Shown piece after piece: positions 36,177 to 45,024 of a stretch of DNA of 64,000 nt. Position 1 is the stretch's first letter. Each line of letters begins with the position of its first letter. The notes under the pieces are model-generated. The model did not search any database, was not told the origin of the DNA, and worked only from the letters and a program-made list of their open reading frames with translations. Position numbers and translations under genes: made by a program. This DNA comes from Rubrivivax sp. (GTDB lineage Bacteria; Pseudomonadota; Gammaproteobacteria; Burkholderiales; Burkholderiaceae_C), in NCBI GenBank assembly GCA_030680415.1, contig JAUXVE010000077.1, forward strand, positions 1 to 64,000, in the 5' to 3' direction.

Positions 36177-36755
36177 CTATTGCTTGATCGCTTCGACCTG
36201 CACCAGCAGCCGCACCTTGTCCGGCGCCACGGCCGGCAGGCCGTAGCTCACGCCCCACAGGCTGCGCTGGATGACGGCTTCGAAGTCGCCGCCGCAGACC
36301 TCGCGTTTGAACACCGGGTTCAGGTAGCAGTTGAAGCGCTTGGCCTTCAACGTCACCGGGTGCGACTTGCCCAGCATCGTGAGCGTGCCCGCGACCTCGG
36401 TGACCTGGTCGCCGGCAAAGGTGAACTGGCTGCCGACGAAGCTGGCGGTCGGGTGCTCGGCCACGTCGAGGATGTCCTTGCTGCGCAGGTGGCCATCGAA
36501 CGGCGCCACGCCCGAGTTGACCGACGCCATGTCGATCGTGATCTCGACGCGGCCACTGCGCGCGGCGCGGTCGAATTGCACCGTGCCTTCCTTCCTGTCG
36601 AAGCGGGCGCGGCTGGTCGAGGTGCCGAAGTGCACGACCTCGAAGGTCACGAAGGTGTGCGTGGGGTCGATGGCGTAGTTGCCGCCGTCGGCGTGCGCCG
36701 TGCCGAGGGTACCGAGGGCGGCCGCGCAGGCAGCGGCTGCGATGAGCGTTTTCAT
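36177..36755 (-). CDS. YceI family protein (copy 2)
   Basis: The 192-residue protein has a signal peptide (about 22 residues, ending AHA) and is clearly the closest relative of copy 1, sharing FEVVHFGTSTS, the AEHPTASFVGSQF segment and the C-terminal EVCGGDFE cysteine pair. The two copies look like a tandem duplication that has diverged. Its start lies 39 bases after copy 3. Confidence 0.92.
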   Translation of the reverse strand: MKTLIAAAACAAALGTLGTAHADGGNYAIDPTHTFVTFEVVHFGTSTSRARFDRKEGTVQFDRAARSGRVEITIDMASVNSGVAPFDGHLRSKDILDVAEHPTASFVGSQFTFAGDQVTEVAGTLTMLGKSHPVTLKAKRFNCYLNPVFKREVCGGDFEAVIQRSLWGVSYGLPAVAPDKVRLLVQVEAIKQ

Positions 36756-36794
36756 CGTCCGTGCTCCAGAAAAGGTCGGAGGAAGGGTGAGGGG

Positions 36795-37391
36795 TCAGGG
36801 CGATGGCAGACCCGACAGCGTGAGCCTGAAGCGCACGATCACGTCGTTGGCCAGCAGCGAGGTGTCGGACCATTCGGCTTCGCCGACCTTGAAGTCCAGC
36901 CGCCTGAGGGTGAAGCTGCCGCTGGCGACATGGTGCGCGCCCGCCGGCGCCAACTGCACCGGGACGACCACCTCGCGTACGGAGCCCTTGATGGCGAGCT
37001 TGCCGGCGACGTCGAAGCGGCCCGCTCCGGCGGCCTTGATGCTGCTGGACTGGAATGTCGCCTGCGGAAAGCCCGCTGCATCGAGCCAGGTCGGCCTAGA
37101 CACCTCGGCGTCGAGTTCGGCGCTGCCGAAACGGGCGCTGGCGGTGTCGATGGCCAGGCTGACGCGGCCGTCCTCGGGCTTCTTCGGGTCGAGCGCCACC
37201 TCGGCGCTGAAACGGCCGAACCTGCCCTCCACCGGCACGCCCATCTGGCGTGTCGTGAAGGCGATCTCGCTGCCGGCCGCCTGCAACTGCGCGGGCTTCG
37301 GCTGGGCGTAGGCGATCTGCAGGCCGGCGCTGGACAGCGCCAGCAGCAGCGTGGCCAGCGCGGTGAGGGCAGTCAAACGACGGTGCGACAT
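36795..37391 (-). CDS. YceI family protein (copy 3)
   Basis: The 198-residue protein has a signal peptide (about 29 residues, ending AYAQ). It is a different YceI type from copies 1 and 2: FTTRQMGVPVEGRFGRF resembles E. coli YceI, and the cysteine pair is absent. The start lies three bases after the cytochrome b561 stop, so the two are probably translated together. Confidence 0.9.
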   Translation of the reverse strand: MSHRRLTALTALATLLLALSSAGLQIAYAQPKPAQLQAAGSEIAFTTRQMGVPVEGRFGRFSAEVALDPKKPEDGRVSLAIDTASARFGSAELDAEVSRPTWLDAAGFPQATFQSSSIKAAGAGRFDVAGKLAIKGSVREVVVPVQLAPAGAHHVASGSFTLRRLDFKVGEAEWSDTSLLANDVIVRFRLTLSGLPSP

Positions 37392-37394
37392 GGC

Positions 37395-37991
37395 CTACGG
37401 CCTGGACGGTTGAAGGGTGGAGCCGACGCGACGCCGCGCCGGCATCATGCGCAGCAGCAGCCCGTCGCGGTCGATGAAATGGTGTTTGAGCGCCGCAGCC
37501 ACGTGCAGCGCCACCACGGCGGCCAGCGCATACGCCAGCCCATGGTGCACCGTTTTGAGCGTCTCCGACAGGGCGCGGTCGGGGCTGACGAAGTCGGGCA
37601 AGGGCAGCACGCCGAACAGCACCACCGGGAAGCCCGCTGCCGAGCTGTAGGCCCAGCCGGCCAGCGGCGCGGCGAAGAACAGCGCGTACAGCACGGCGTG
37701 CGCGCCATGGGCGGCGCGGCGCTGCCAGGCCGGCATCGGCGCAGCGGGCGGTGGCCGGTGCGTCAGGCGCCAGAGAAGACGCACGGCCGACAGCACGAGG
37801 ATCGTCACCCCGGCCCACTTGTGCCAGTTGTAGAGCTTCACGCGCGCCGGCGAAAACGGCAGGCCCGTCATGTAGAGGCCGACCGCCAGCGAGCCCAGGA
37901 TCAGCAGCGCCAGCAACCAGTGCAGCACGATCGAACCCAGGTGGTAGCGCGCCTGGGCGGACACGGCGGGGCCAGAGGAGGAAGTCGTCAC
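37395..37991 (-). CDS. Cytochrome b561
   Basis: The 198-residue protein has four membrane spans with the b561 haem ligands: His in IVLHWLLALL, His in YNWHKWAGVTILV, His in KTVHHGLAYAL and His in VVALHVAAALKHHF. It would move electrons from quinol to a periplasmic or membrane partner. It heads the run of three YceI genes; pairing of b561 with YceI genes is common in proteobacteria, and E. coli yceI itself is next to yceJ (cytochrome b561). Confidence 0.93.
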   Translation of the reverse strand: MTTSSSGPAVSAQARYHLGSIVLHWLLALLILGSLAVGLYMTGLPFSPARVKLYNWHKWAGVTILVLSAVRLLWRLTHRPPPAAPMPAWQRRAAHGAHAVLYALFFAAPLAGWAYSSAAGFPVVLFGVLPLPDFVSPDRALSETLKTVHHGLAYALAAVVALHVAAALKHHFIDRDGLLLRMMPARRRVGSTLQPSRP

Positions 37992-38049
37992 GCCGCCGAT
38001 TGTGGGAGTCGCAGCCGCGGCCGCCGTTCAAGCGCTTTGAGTGCCGCGG

Positions 38050-38859
38050 TCAGGGGCTGCGAACGACGCGTTGGCGCTGCACCGCAGCGGCCAGCGCGGC
38101 ATCGTGCAGCAGGCCCTGGCGCAGCGCGAAGTCCAGCGTCACCAGCGCAGCGTCCACCGTCATCAGCGCACCTGCAGCATGGCCGCAGGCCAGTGTCAGC
38201 GCCTCGGCCACGGGCATCAAGGTGAAGCCGGCCACTTCGCCGTCCTGGTTCCGCGGCGCCCAGTCCGCGGGCAGTTCGAGGTCGTAGCTGTACAGCCATT
38301 CGTGCTGCCAGCCCTCGGGGATGTCGCGCTGCAGTCGCAGCACGCCGCCGGCACGGGCGCCGTTCAGCTGCGCAGGCTGCAGGCCGGCTTCTTCCCAGCC
38401 CTCGCGCACGAGGGCCTGTGCAGGGGTCTGGCCGTGCGGCACACCGCCGCCGACGAGGTTGTCGAACAGGCCCGGGTCGGTGGCCTTGGTCGGCGAGCGC
38501 CGGGCGACCCACAACTGGCTGGGGCGGCCGGCAGCGTCGCAGACATAGCCGTTGGCGTGGGCGCCGAAGGTCAGCGTGCCCCAGAAGCGCGAGGCAGCGC
38601 GTTCGATGCACGCCAGCACGCGCAGCGTGGCCGGGTCGACCAAGGCGTAGGGCTCGTCGCGCCAGGCGCGGATCAGGCCCTGCCGGCGCAGTGCCTGATG
38701 CAGGCGGTCGAAGTGCGCGTCACGCTGCGGGCCGTCGTCGCGCCAGGAGACACCGTCTTCGGCCACCGCCACCAGGTCGGCGAACGGGGCCAGGTGCGGC
38801 AGGTGAGCACGCGCCACCGAGCCGACCTCGATGCCGTCGATGTGGAACGGCACCCGCAC
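38050..38859 (-). CDS. DUF4743/Nudix hydrolase
   Basis: The protein has 269 residues if it starts at GTG 38859 (GTG 38853 is an alternative). An N-terminal DUF4743 domain (about 1-110) precedes a Nudix domain with the box GGGVPHGQTPAQALVREGWEEAGL-like segment, where REGWEEAGL is intact but the first Glu of the box is Gln. This combination occurs in Tnr3-like thiamine pyrophosphokinase/Nudix proteins that hydrolyse damaged thiamine diphosphates. It overlaps or abuts the end of the TPP-dependent indolepyruvate oxidoreductase gene, a suggestive pairing. Confidence 0.83.
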   Translation of the reverse strand: MRVPFHIDGIEVGSVARAHLPHLAPFADLVAVAEDGVSWRDDGPQRDAHFDRLHQALRRQGLIRAWRDEPYALVDPATLRVLACIERAASRFWGTLTFGAHANGYVCDAAGRPSQLWVARRSPTKATDPGLFDNLVGGGVPHGQTPAQALVREGWEEAGLQPAQLNGARAGGVLRLQRDIPEGWQHEWLYSYDLELPADWAPRNQDGEVAGFTLMPVAEALTLACGHAAGALMTVDAALVTLDFALRQGLLHDAALAAAVQRQRVVRSP

Positions 38860-38870
38860 GCTGGCGCCCG

Positions 38871-41800
38871 TCAGGCCGCGCGTCGGGACGGCGTCTCGCC
38901 GCTGCGCCAGCGCTGCAACAGCGCCTGCCACTTGCCGCGCGCGGCGGCGAGGTGCCGCGCCTTGACGTGGCCGTAGCCGCGGATCTCTTCCGGGATGCGC
39001 GCGATCTCGGCTGCCAGTTCGATGTTCTCCGGCCCCAGGCGCGGCAGCAACTCGTCGATCGACGCCTTGTACTCGTCGATCAGCGCGCGCTCGGTGCGGC
39101 GTTCCGCGCTGCGGCCGAAGGGGTCCAGCGCCGTGCCGCGCAGCCCCTTGAGCCGGGCCAGCACGCCCAGGGCGGTGCGCATCCACGGGCCGAAGGGTTG
39201 CTTGATCAGCTCACCGCGTTCGTTCTTCTTCGCCATCGCCGGCGGCGCGAGGTGATGCACGAGCTTGTACTCGCCTTCGAACATGGCCTCGATCCTGTCG
39301 CTGAAGCGCTTGTCGGTGTGCAGCCGCGCGACTTCGTATTCGTCCTTGTAGGCCATCAGCTTGAAGAGGTAGCGCGCCACGGCCTCACTGAGCCTGGCCG
39401 TGCCCAGCGCCGCTTCGGCGGCGCGCACCTTGTCGACGAAGGCCCGGTACGACGCCGCATAGGCCGCATCCTGGTAGGCGGTGAGAAAGTCCACGCGCGT
39501 GGCGAAGGTCTCGTCCAGCGACGGCGTCTTCACGAACTGGATCACCTGCCGCGCCTGGAACAGTGCTTGCACCGACGCCAGGTCGTGCGCGCAGCGGCGG
39601 CCCCATTCGAAGGCCGCCTGGTTGTTGTCGACCTGCACGCCGTTGAGCGCGATGGCGCGCAGCAGCGCGGCATGGGTCAGCGGCACGCGGCCCTGTTGCC
39701 AGGCGTAGCCCAGCAGCAGCGGGTTGGTGTAGATGCTGTCGCCCAGCAGAGCCACGGCCACCTGTTCGGCGTCGAAGGCACCCACCAGCGCCGCACCGAC
39801 GCTGGCGCGGATCGCGGCTTCGCAGTTGCCGCCCGGGAACTGCCAGTCGGCGCTCTTCACGAAGCCCGCCGTGGGCGTGCCGTGGGTGTTCAGAGCGACG
39901 TAGGTGCGGCCGTGCTGCATCACCGCCAGCGTGACCTTGTTGGCACCGACGATGCTGTCGCAGGCGATCACGAGGTCGGCCTGCGTGGTGTCGACTTTCG
40001 TCGTGTAGATGGCCTCGGCGCGGTTGGCGATCTGGATGTGGCTCCAGGTGGCGCCGCCCTTCTGCGCCAGGCCGCCGGCGTCCTGCGTGACCACACCCTT
40101 GCCTTCGAGGTGCGCCGCCATGCCGAGCAGCTGGCCGATGGTGATGACGCCGGTGCCGCCGACGCCGCCCACGACGATGCCCCAGGCGCGGTCCTGCCCG
40201 CTGGCGCTCAGGGCCAGCGGCAGCACCGGCTCGGGCAGCGCGGGCAGACCGTCCAGCGTGGCCTGCTTCTCCTTCTTGGGCTTCTTCAACTGCCCGCCTT
40301 CGACGGTGACGAAGCTCGGGCAGAAACCCTTCACGCAGGAGTAGTCCTTGTTGCAGGTGCTCTGGTTGATGCGCCGCTTGCGGCCGAACTCGGTTTCCAC
40401 CGGCTCCACGCTCAGGCAGTTGCTCTGCACGCTGCAGTCGCCGCAACCCTCGCACACCAATTCGTTGATGACGACGCGTTTGGCGGGGTCGACCAGCTTG
40501 CCGCGCTTGCGGCGGCGGCGCTTCTCGGTGGCGCAGGTCTGGTCGTAGATGATGGCGCTGGTACCCTTGACCTCGCGCAGCTTGCGCTGGAGGGCGTCGA
40601 GCTCGTCGCGGTGGTGCACGGTGACGCCGGCGCCCAACGTCACGCCCTCGTACTTGTCGGGCTCGTCGGTCACGATGACGAGCTGGCTGACGCCTTCGGC
40701 CAGCAGGCTGTTCATGATCTGCGTCACCGAGTGGCCCTCGGGCCGTTCACCCACCGGCTGGCCGCCGGTCATGGCCACGGCGTCGTTGTAGAGCACCTTG
40801 TAGGTGATGTTGACGCCGGCGGCGATGCTCTGGCGGATGGCCATGAGGCCGCTGTGGAAGTAGGTGCCGTCGCCCAGGTTGGCGAAGATGTGCGCCTCGT
40901 TCGTGAACGGCGCCTGGCCGACCCAGGTCACGCCTTCGCCGCCCATCTGCGTGAAGGTGGCCGTTCTGCGGTCCATCCAGATCGCCATGAAGTGGCAGCC
41001 GATGCCGGCCACGGCGCGGCTGCCCTCGGGCACGCGCGTGCTGGTGTTGTGCGGGCAGCCGCTGCAGAACCAGGGCGCGCGCTCGCCGGTGTCGACCTTC
41101 AGCTCGGCGAGTTGCCGCTCGCGCGCCTCGATGACCGCGATGCGCTCGTCCATGCGTGCGGCGATGTCGCGGCCGACGCCCATCTTCTTCAGCCGCTTGG
41201 CGATGGCCTTGGCGATGATCGCCGGCGTCAGGTCGGCTTTGGCGCGCAGCAGCCAGCTCTCGCTCGGATTGGGCATGCTCCACTCGCCGCCGCTGTCGTC
41301 ACCCCCAGGCTCGTCGAACTTGCCCAGCACATGCGGCCGCACGTCGGAACGCCAGTTGTAGAGCTCTTCCTTGATCTGGTACTCGATGATCTGGCGTTTT
41401 TCCTCGACGACCAGGATCTCCTGCAGCCCCTGCGCGAAGTCGCGCGTGATGGTGGCTTCGAGCGGCCACACCACGTTGACCTTGTGCAGCCGCACGCCGA
41501 CGGCGCGGCAGGTGTCGTCGTCCAGCCCCAGGTCGGCCAGCGCCTGGCGCGTGTCGTTGTAGGCCTTGCCGCTGGCGATGATGCCGTAGCGGTCGTGCGG
41601 GCCCTGGATGACGTTGTGGTTGAGCTTGTTGGCACGCACGTAGGCCAGCGCCGCGTACCACTTGTAGTCCATCAGCCGCGCTTCCTGCTCCAGCGGCAGG
41701 TCGGGCCAGCGGATGTGCAGGCCGCCCGGCGGCATCGCGAAGTCCTCGGGCAGAATGATCTGCACGCGCGCGGGGTCGACGATCACGGAGCCCGATGACT

Positions 41801-42452
41801 CGACCACCTCCTGGATCGTCTTCATGCCGCTCCAGACGCCCGAGAAGCGGCTCATCGCAATGGCATGCAAACCCATGTCGAGGATGTCCTGCACCCCCGA
41901 CGGAAAGAACACCGGCAGCCCGCAGGCCTTGAAGATGTGGTCGCTCTGGTGCGCGGCGGTGCTGCTCTTGGCCACGTGGTCGTCGCCGGCGATGGCGATG
42001 ACGCCGCCGTGGCGGCTGGTGCCCGCCATGTTGGCGTGCTTGAAGACGTCGCTGCAGCGGTCCACGCCGGGGCCCTTGCCGTACCAGATGCCGAACACGC
42101 CGTCGTACCGGGCTTGCTGGGGGTAGAGCGCCAGTTGTTGCGTGCCCCACACCGCGGTGGCGCCGAGCTCTTCGTTGACGGCGGGCTGGAACACGATGTG
42201 CTGCGCCGCCAGGTGTTTCTTGGCCGCCCACAGCGCCTGGTCGTAGCCGCCGAGCGGGCTGCCACGGTAGCCGCTGATGAAGCCGGCGGTGTTCAGCCCC
42301 GCCTGCAGGTCGCGCTGGCGCTGCAGCATGGGCAGCCGCACGAGGGCCTGCACGCCGCTCATGAAGGCTCGCCCCGAGGCCAGCGTGTACTTGTCGTCGA
42401 GGGTGACGGACTCGAGCGCCTTGCGGACGGACTCGGGCAGCGGTGCGTTCAT
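38871..42452 (-). CDS. Indolepyruvate ferredoxin oxidoreductase, fused
   Basis: The 1193-residue fused enzyme oxidatively decarboxylates arylpyruvates (from Trp, Phe, Tyr) or branched 2-oxoacids to acyl-CoA, reducing ferredoxin. In order: alpha PYR domain (about 30-250), TPP domain with LGDGTYFHSGLMAIRQSIAAG-like segment near 530, ferredoxin-like cysteines (CEGCGDCSVQSNC, then CNKDYSCVKGFC, about 670-720), and the gamma domain with GGVGGTGVITIGQLLG near 760, followed by a long C-terminal extension. It is regulated probably by the divergent Lrp gene. Confidence 0.93.
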   Translation of the reverse strand: MNAPLPESVRKALESVTLDDKYTLASGRAFMSGVQALVRLPMLQRQRDLQAGLNTAGFISGYRGSPLGGYDQALWAAKKHLAAQHIVFQPAVNEELGATAVWGTQQLALYPQQARYDGVFGIWYGKGPGVDRCSDVFKHANMAGTSRHGGVIAIAGDDHVAKSSTAAHQSDHIFKACGLPVFFPSGVQDILDMGLHAIAMSRFSGVWSGMKTIQEVVESSGSVIVDPARVQIILPEDFAMPPGGLHIRWPDLPLEQEARLMDYKWYAALAYVRANKLNHNVIQGPHDRYGIIASGKAYNDTRQALADLGLDDDTCRAVGVRLHKVNVVWPLEATITRDFAQGLQEILVVEEKRQIIEYQIKEELYNWRSDVRPHVLGKFDEPGGDDSGGEWSMPNPSESWLLRAKADLTPAIIAKAIAKRLKKMGVGRDIAARMDERIAVIEARERQLAELKVDTGERAPWFCSGCPHNTSTRVPEGSRAVAGIGCHFMAIWMDRRTATFTQMGGEGVTWVGQAPFTNEAHIFANLGDGTYFHSGLMAIRQSIAAGVNITYKVLYNDAVAMTGGQPVGERPEGHSVTQIMNSLLAEGVSQLVIVTDEPDKYEGVTLGAGVTVHHRDELDALQRKLREVKGTSAIIYDQTCATEKRRRRKRGKLVDPAKRVVINELVCEGCGDCSVQSNCLSVEPVETEFGRKRRINQSTCNKDYSCVKGFCPSFVTVEGGQLKKPKKEKQATLDGLPALPEPVLPLALSASGQDRAWGIVVGGVGGTGVITIGQLLGMAAHLEGKGVVTQDAGGLAQKGGATWSHIQIANRAEAIYTTKVDTTQADLVIACDSIVGANKVTLAVMQHGRTYVALNTHGTPTAGFVKSADWQFPGGNCEAAIRASVGAALVGAFDAEQVAVALLGDSIYTNPLLLGYAWQQGRVPLTHAALLRAIALNGVQVDNNQAAFEWGRRCAHDLASVQALFQARQVIQFVKTPSLDETFATRVDFLTAYQDAAYAASYRAFVDKVRAAEAALGTARLSEAVARYLFKLMAYKDEYEVARLHTDKRFSDRIEAMFEGEYKLVHHLAPPAMAKKNERGELIKQPFGPWMRTALGVLARLKGLRGTALDPFGRSAERRTERALIDEYKASIDELLPRLGPENIELAAEIARIPEEIRGYGHVKARHLAAARGKWQALLQRWRSGETPSRRAA

Positions 42453-42605
42453 GGCGACGACTCCTGGGGATCTTGGGGCCTGCGACAAAGGCTCCCGACA
42501 GCGCGGCAAGTTTAGGCAAACCTGTTGTGTATGTCTTTTCTTTTGATGCCCGCTGATGCATGCTCTGCGCAAGCATCTTGCTCGAATAGAGCCTGGAACA
42601 GAGAA
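42453..42605. promoter_or_regulatory. Divergent promoter region, IOR and Lrp genes
   Basis: This 153-base gap is locally AT-rich (about 42508-42550: TTTAGGCAAACCTGTTGTGT and onward) between the indolepyruvate oxidoreductase and Lrp genes. It must hold both promoters and, by family analogy, the Lrp binding sites. No exact -10/-35 pair stands out. Confidence 0.4.
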
Positions 42606-43154
42606 ATGGCGCTGAAACGGACGGCATCGGGGAAAACCACCGGGGACACGGCTGCCGCCGCCGAGCGCCACGGCGCGGCCCTGGACCGCTACGACGTGGC
42701 CATCCTGCACGAGTTGCAGGCCGACGCGCGGCTGTCCAACACCGAACTGGCGGCCCGCATCGGCCTGTCGGCGGCCCCCACCTGGCGGCGCGTGAAATGG
42801 CTCGAGGAGCAGGGCTACATCACCGGCTACCGTGCCGAGATCGACCGCCGCCGCATCGGCCTGGGTGTGCTGGCCTTCGTGCGCGTGGACGCCGAGCGCA
42901 ACAACGCCGGCGCCACGGGCGCGCTGGAAGAGGCCATCCGCGCGCTGCCCGAGGTCGTGGCCTGCCACTACATCAGCGGCGCCGGCACCTTCGAGCTGCA
43001 CGTCGTGGCCACCGACCTCGACGCCTTCTCGCGCTGGTCGATGAGCACGCTGTTCAAGCTGCCCAACGTGAAGGACCTGCACACCAGCTTCTCGCTGGGC
43101 GAGGTCAAGGCCGGCGCGGCGCTGCCGCTGGGGCACCTGGGCCGGGGGGGCTGA
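42606..43154 (+). CDS. Lrp/AsnC regulator divergent from IOR
   Basis: The 182-residue protein has a 30-residue N-terminal extension before the winged helix-turn-helix (LDRYDVAILHELQADARLSN, TELAARIGLSAAPTWRRVKW) and a RAM domain (about 100-170). It is divergent from the indolepyruvate ferredoxin oxidoreductase and resembles regulators of branched-chain or aromatic 2-oxoacid oxidation (BkdR type). It most likely activates that gene in response to amino acids (inference). Confidence 0.88.
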   Translation: MALKRTASGKTTGDTAAAAERHGAALDRYDVAILHELQADARLSNTELAARIGLSAAPTWRRVKWLEEQGYITGYRAEIDRRRIGLGVLAFVRVDAERNNAGATGALEEAIRALPEVVACHYISGAGTFELHVVATDLDAFSRWSMSTLFKLPNVKDLHTSFSLGEVKAGAALPLGHLGRGG

Positions 43155-43186
43155 GGTGCCCCCGCACGGTGCTACCCTCAGCGCCG

Positions 43187-44299
43187 TTGAACACCTCGCC
43201 CATCCGTCGACTCGCCGACGCGCTGCTGACCACCGAACCCGTGCAGCGCGCGCGGCTGGCGCAGGCCGGCCTGGCCATGCTGCTGCTTGCCGCGGCGGTG
43301 CTGGCGATCAACTACTTCGAGTGGATCGGCGTGGCCCGTGCCGCACCGGTTCGGGCCTGGTCGGCTGTCACGCTGCTTGGCATGGGGGTGTTCTATGCGC
43401 TCATCCGCAGCGGCTGGTCGCGCCGCCGCAGCGACCCGTCGTTGACGGTGCCGCAGATGCTGTTTGCCTTGACCAGCGGCGCCCTCGCCTATGCGCTGCT
43501 GGGCGCCGGCCGCGGCGCGGTGTTCCCGGTGGTGATGGTGATCCTGATGTTCGGCATGTACGTGGCCTCGCCGCGGCAGATGCGCTGGGTCAGCGTCTAT
43601 GCGGTCGGCCTCTTCGCTGCCGTGATGGCCCTCAAGGCCGCTACCGATCCACTGGCCTACCCGGCGGCCATCGAGTTCGGGCACTTCCTGATCGTGGCCA
43701 CGATGCTGCTGGCGGTGTCGATCCTGGCCGGGCGTCTGTCGCGCCTGCGCCATCGCGCACGCCTGCACCGCACCGAGCTGGCGCAGGCGCTGGCCCGGCT
43801 GCGCGAGCAGACCACGCGCGACGAACTCACGGGCCTGGCCAACCGCCGCCACATGGAAACGCTGATCGTGCAGGAGCACCAGCGTTGCACCCGTTCGGGC
43901 CAGACCTTCTGCCTGGCGCTGCTCGACATCGACCGTTTCAAGGCCGTCAACGCAGCTCATGGTTATGGTTGCGGTGACGCGGTGCTGCGCGCGCTGACGC
44001 AGGAGGCGCTGCGCCATGTGCGCATCTCCGACGTGCTCTCGCGCTGGGGCGGCGGGACCTTTCTGCTGCTGATGTCCGACACCCGCGCTGCGCTGGCCCG
44101 CAGCGGGCTCGAGCGGCTGCACCAGCGCTTGACGGCACTGCGCACCACGCACGAAGGCGTGTCGGTGGGTGTCACGCTGGCGGGCGCCCTGGCCGAACAC
44201 CACGCGGGCGAGGCCGTGGCCCGGACCCTGGAGCGTGCCGAGCATGCGCTGGCCGAGGCCAAGGCGCAGGGCGGCGACCGCGTGCTGAGCGCGGCGTGA
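43187..44299 (+). CDS. Degenerate GGDEF-domain membrane protein
   Basis: If it starts at TTG 43187 the protein has 370 residues: five or six membrane spans (about 25-185), then a GGDEF-fold domain (about 205-370) with RDELTGLANRRHME and DIDRFKAVNAAHGYGCGDAV. The catalytic motif reads GGGTF (about 288-292) instead of GGDEF, losing the Asp/Glu metal ligands, so it is probably not a diguanylate cyclase. An RxxD motif (RISD) lies five residues before it, exactly where the inhibitory c-di-GMP site sits. The start is uncertain, with no good ribosome-binding site. Confidence 0.82.
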   Translation: MNTSPIRRLADALLTTEPVQRARLAQAGLAMLLLAAAVLAINYFEWIGVARAAPVRAWSAVTLLGMGVFYALIRSGWSRRRSDPSLTVPQMLFALTSGALAYALLGAGRGAVFPVVMVILMFGMYVASPRQMRWVSVYAVGLFAAVMALKAATDPLAYPAAIEFGHFLIVATMLLAVSILAGRLSRLRHRARLHRTELAQALARLREQTTRDELTGLANRRHMETLIVQEHQRCTRSGQTFCLALLDIDRFKAVNAAHGYGCGDAVLRALTQEALRHVRISDVLSRWGGGTFLLLMSDTRAALARSGLERLHQRLTALRTTHEGVSVGVTLAGALAEHHAGEAVARTLERAEHALAEAKAQGGDRVLSAA

Positions 44300-44452
44300 G
44301 GCCGGCGCCGTGACCCTGACGGGCGCTCGGCTGCCGCCCTGGCATGCGCTGCTGCCGGCGGTGTTGCGCTTCGCCTTCGCGTTGGCCCGGGCCGGCGGCA
44401 AGCTGGTGGCGCGCGCCAGCACGGGCTGACAGATGTTGCGAAGGAGGCTGCG

Positions 44453-44569
44453 ATGTGGCTGCTGATCCTGGAAGCGCTGGCGGCCCTGGCGCTGCTGGGG
44501 TTCATCGTCTGGTGGACGATGTTCTCCGGCCGCCGCAAGGACGGCGAGCCGCCGGACGACGGCTCGTGA
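44453..44569 (+). CDS. Small membrane protein (38 aa)
   Basis: The frame encodes one membrane span (MWLLILEALAALALLGFIVW) followed by a polar tail GRRKDGEPPDDGS. AAGGAGG lies seven bases before the ATG, an almost perfect ribosome-binding site in a region where most genes have weak ones. I do not recognise a family. It follows the degenerate GGDEF gene by 150 bases. Confidence 0.65.
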   Translation: MWLLILEALAALALLGFIVWWTMFSGRRKDGEPPDDGS

Positions 44570-44727
44570 ATCCGCTGCGCGTCAGCCGCGCGGCGGCCAC
44601 ACGAACGACAGTGGCTGCCTGAGCAGCCGGCGCCGCAGCGCGGCGCCGATGCGGCTGCGGTCCTTCAGGCGTACGCCGCGCGAGCGCAGCGCGACCTTGA
44701 AGGCGAGCCAGAAGCTCGCCGTCACGT

Positions 44728-45021
44728 TCAGACCGCGGTCACGGCAATGCCGGCCACGCACCACCAGAACACCGCCTCGGCCAGCAGCGGCGTGCCCAGG
44801 GCGCCCAGCGCCGCACCGAGCTGCCCGCTGGACAGCGTGACGTGCCGCGCCTCCAGGGGCGGGCCCAGGAAGTCCAGCAGCGCCGGGGTCAGGCCCAGCA
44901 CCGTGGGGCTGTGCCGCGGGTATTCGGCAACCGCGGCGCCCACCAGCGGCGCGCCGACCGCCACCGTGGCCAGCCATTGCGCCGCCAGCACCAGCGCGGT
45001 CAGGTCCCAGACCGACGTCAC
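44728..45021 (-). CDS. Hypothetical membrane protein downstream of apaG
   Basis: The 97-residue frame (GTG start at 45021, three bases after the apaG stop) has an N-terminal span (about 6-30), a soluble middle with LTPALLDFLGPPLEARHV, and a C-terminal span (about 75-97). Codon use is typical of the neighbourhood. I do not recognise it. The gap to apaG suggests co-transcription. The 158 bases between 44570 and 44727 contain no gene I can support. Confidence 0.5.
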   Translation of the reverse strand: MTSVWDLTALVLAAQWLATVAVGAPLVGAAVAEYPRHSPTVLGLTPALLDFLGPPLEARHVTLSSGQLGAALGALGTPLLAEAVFWWCVAGIAVTAV

Positions 45022-45024
45022 GGG

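Noticed and set aside
38050-39186. Longer Nudix protein starting at 39186
   Set aside because: The extra N-terminal residues overlap the end of the oxidoreductase in another frame and are Arg/Pro-rich. The DUF4743 domain begins near the GTG at 38859.
38418-41798. Open frame of 1126 codons antisense to the indolepyruvate oxidoreductase
   Set aside because: No recognisable domain; the opposite strand encodes a well-supported enzyme along the whole length.
44310-44429. 39-codon GTG frame after the degenerate GGDEF gene
   Set aside because: The translation is Ala/Arg-rich with no good ribosome-binding site and no family resemblance.
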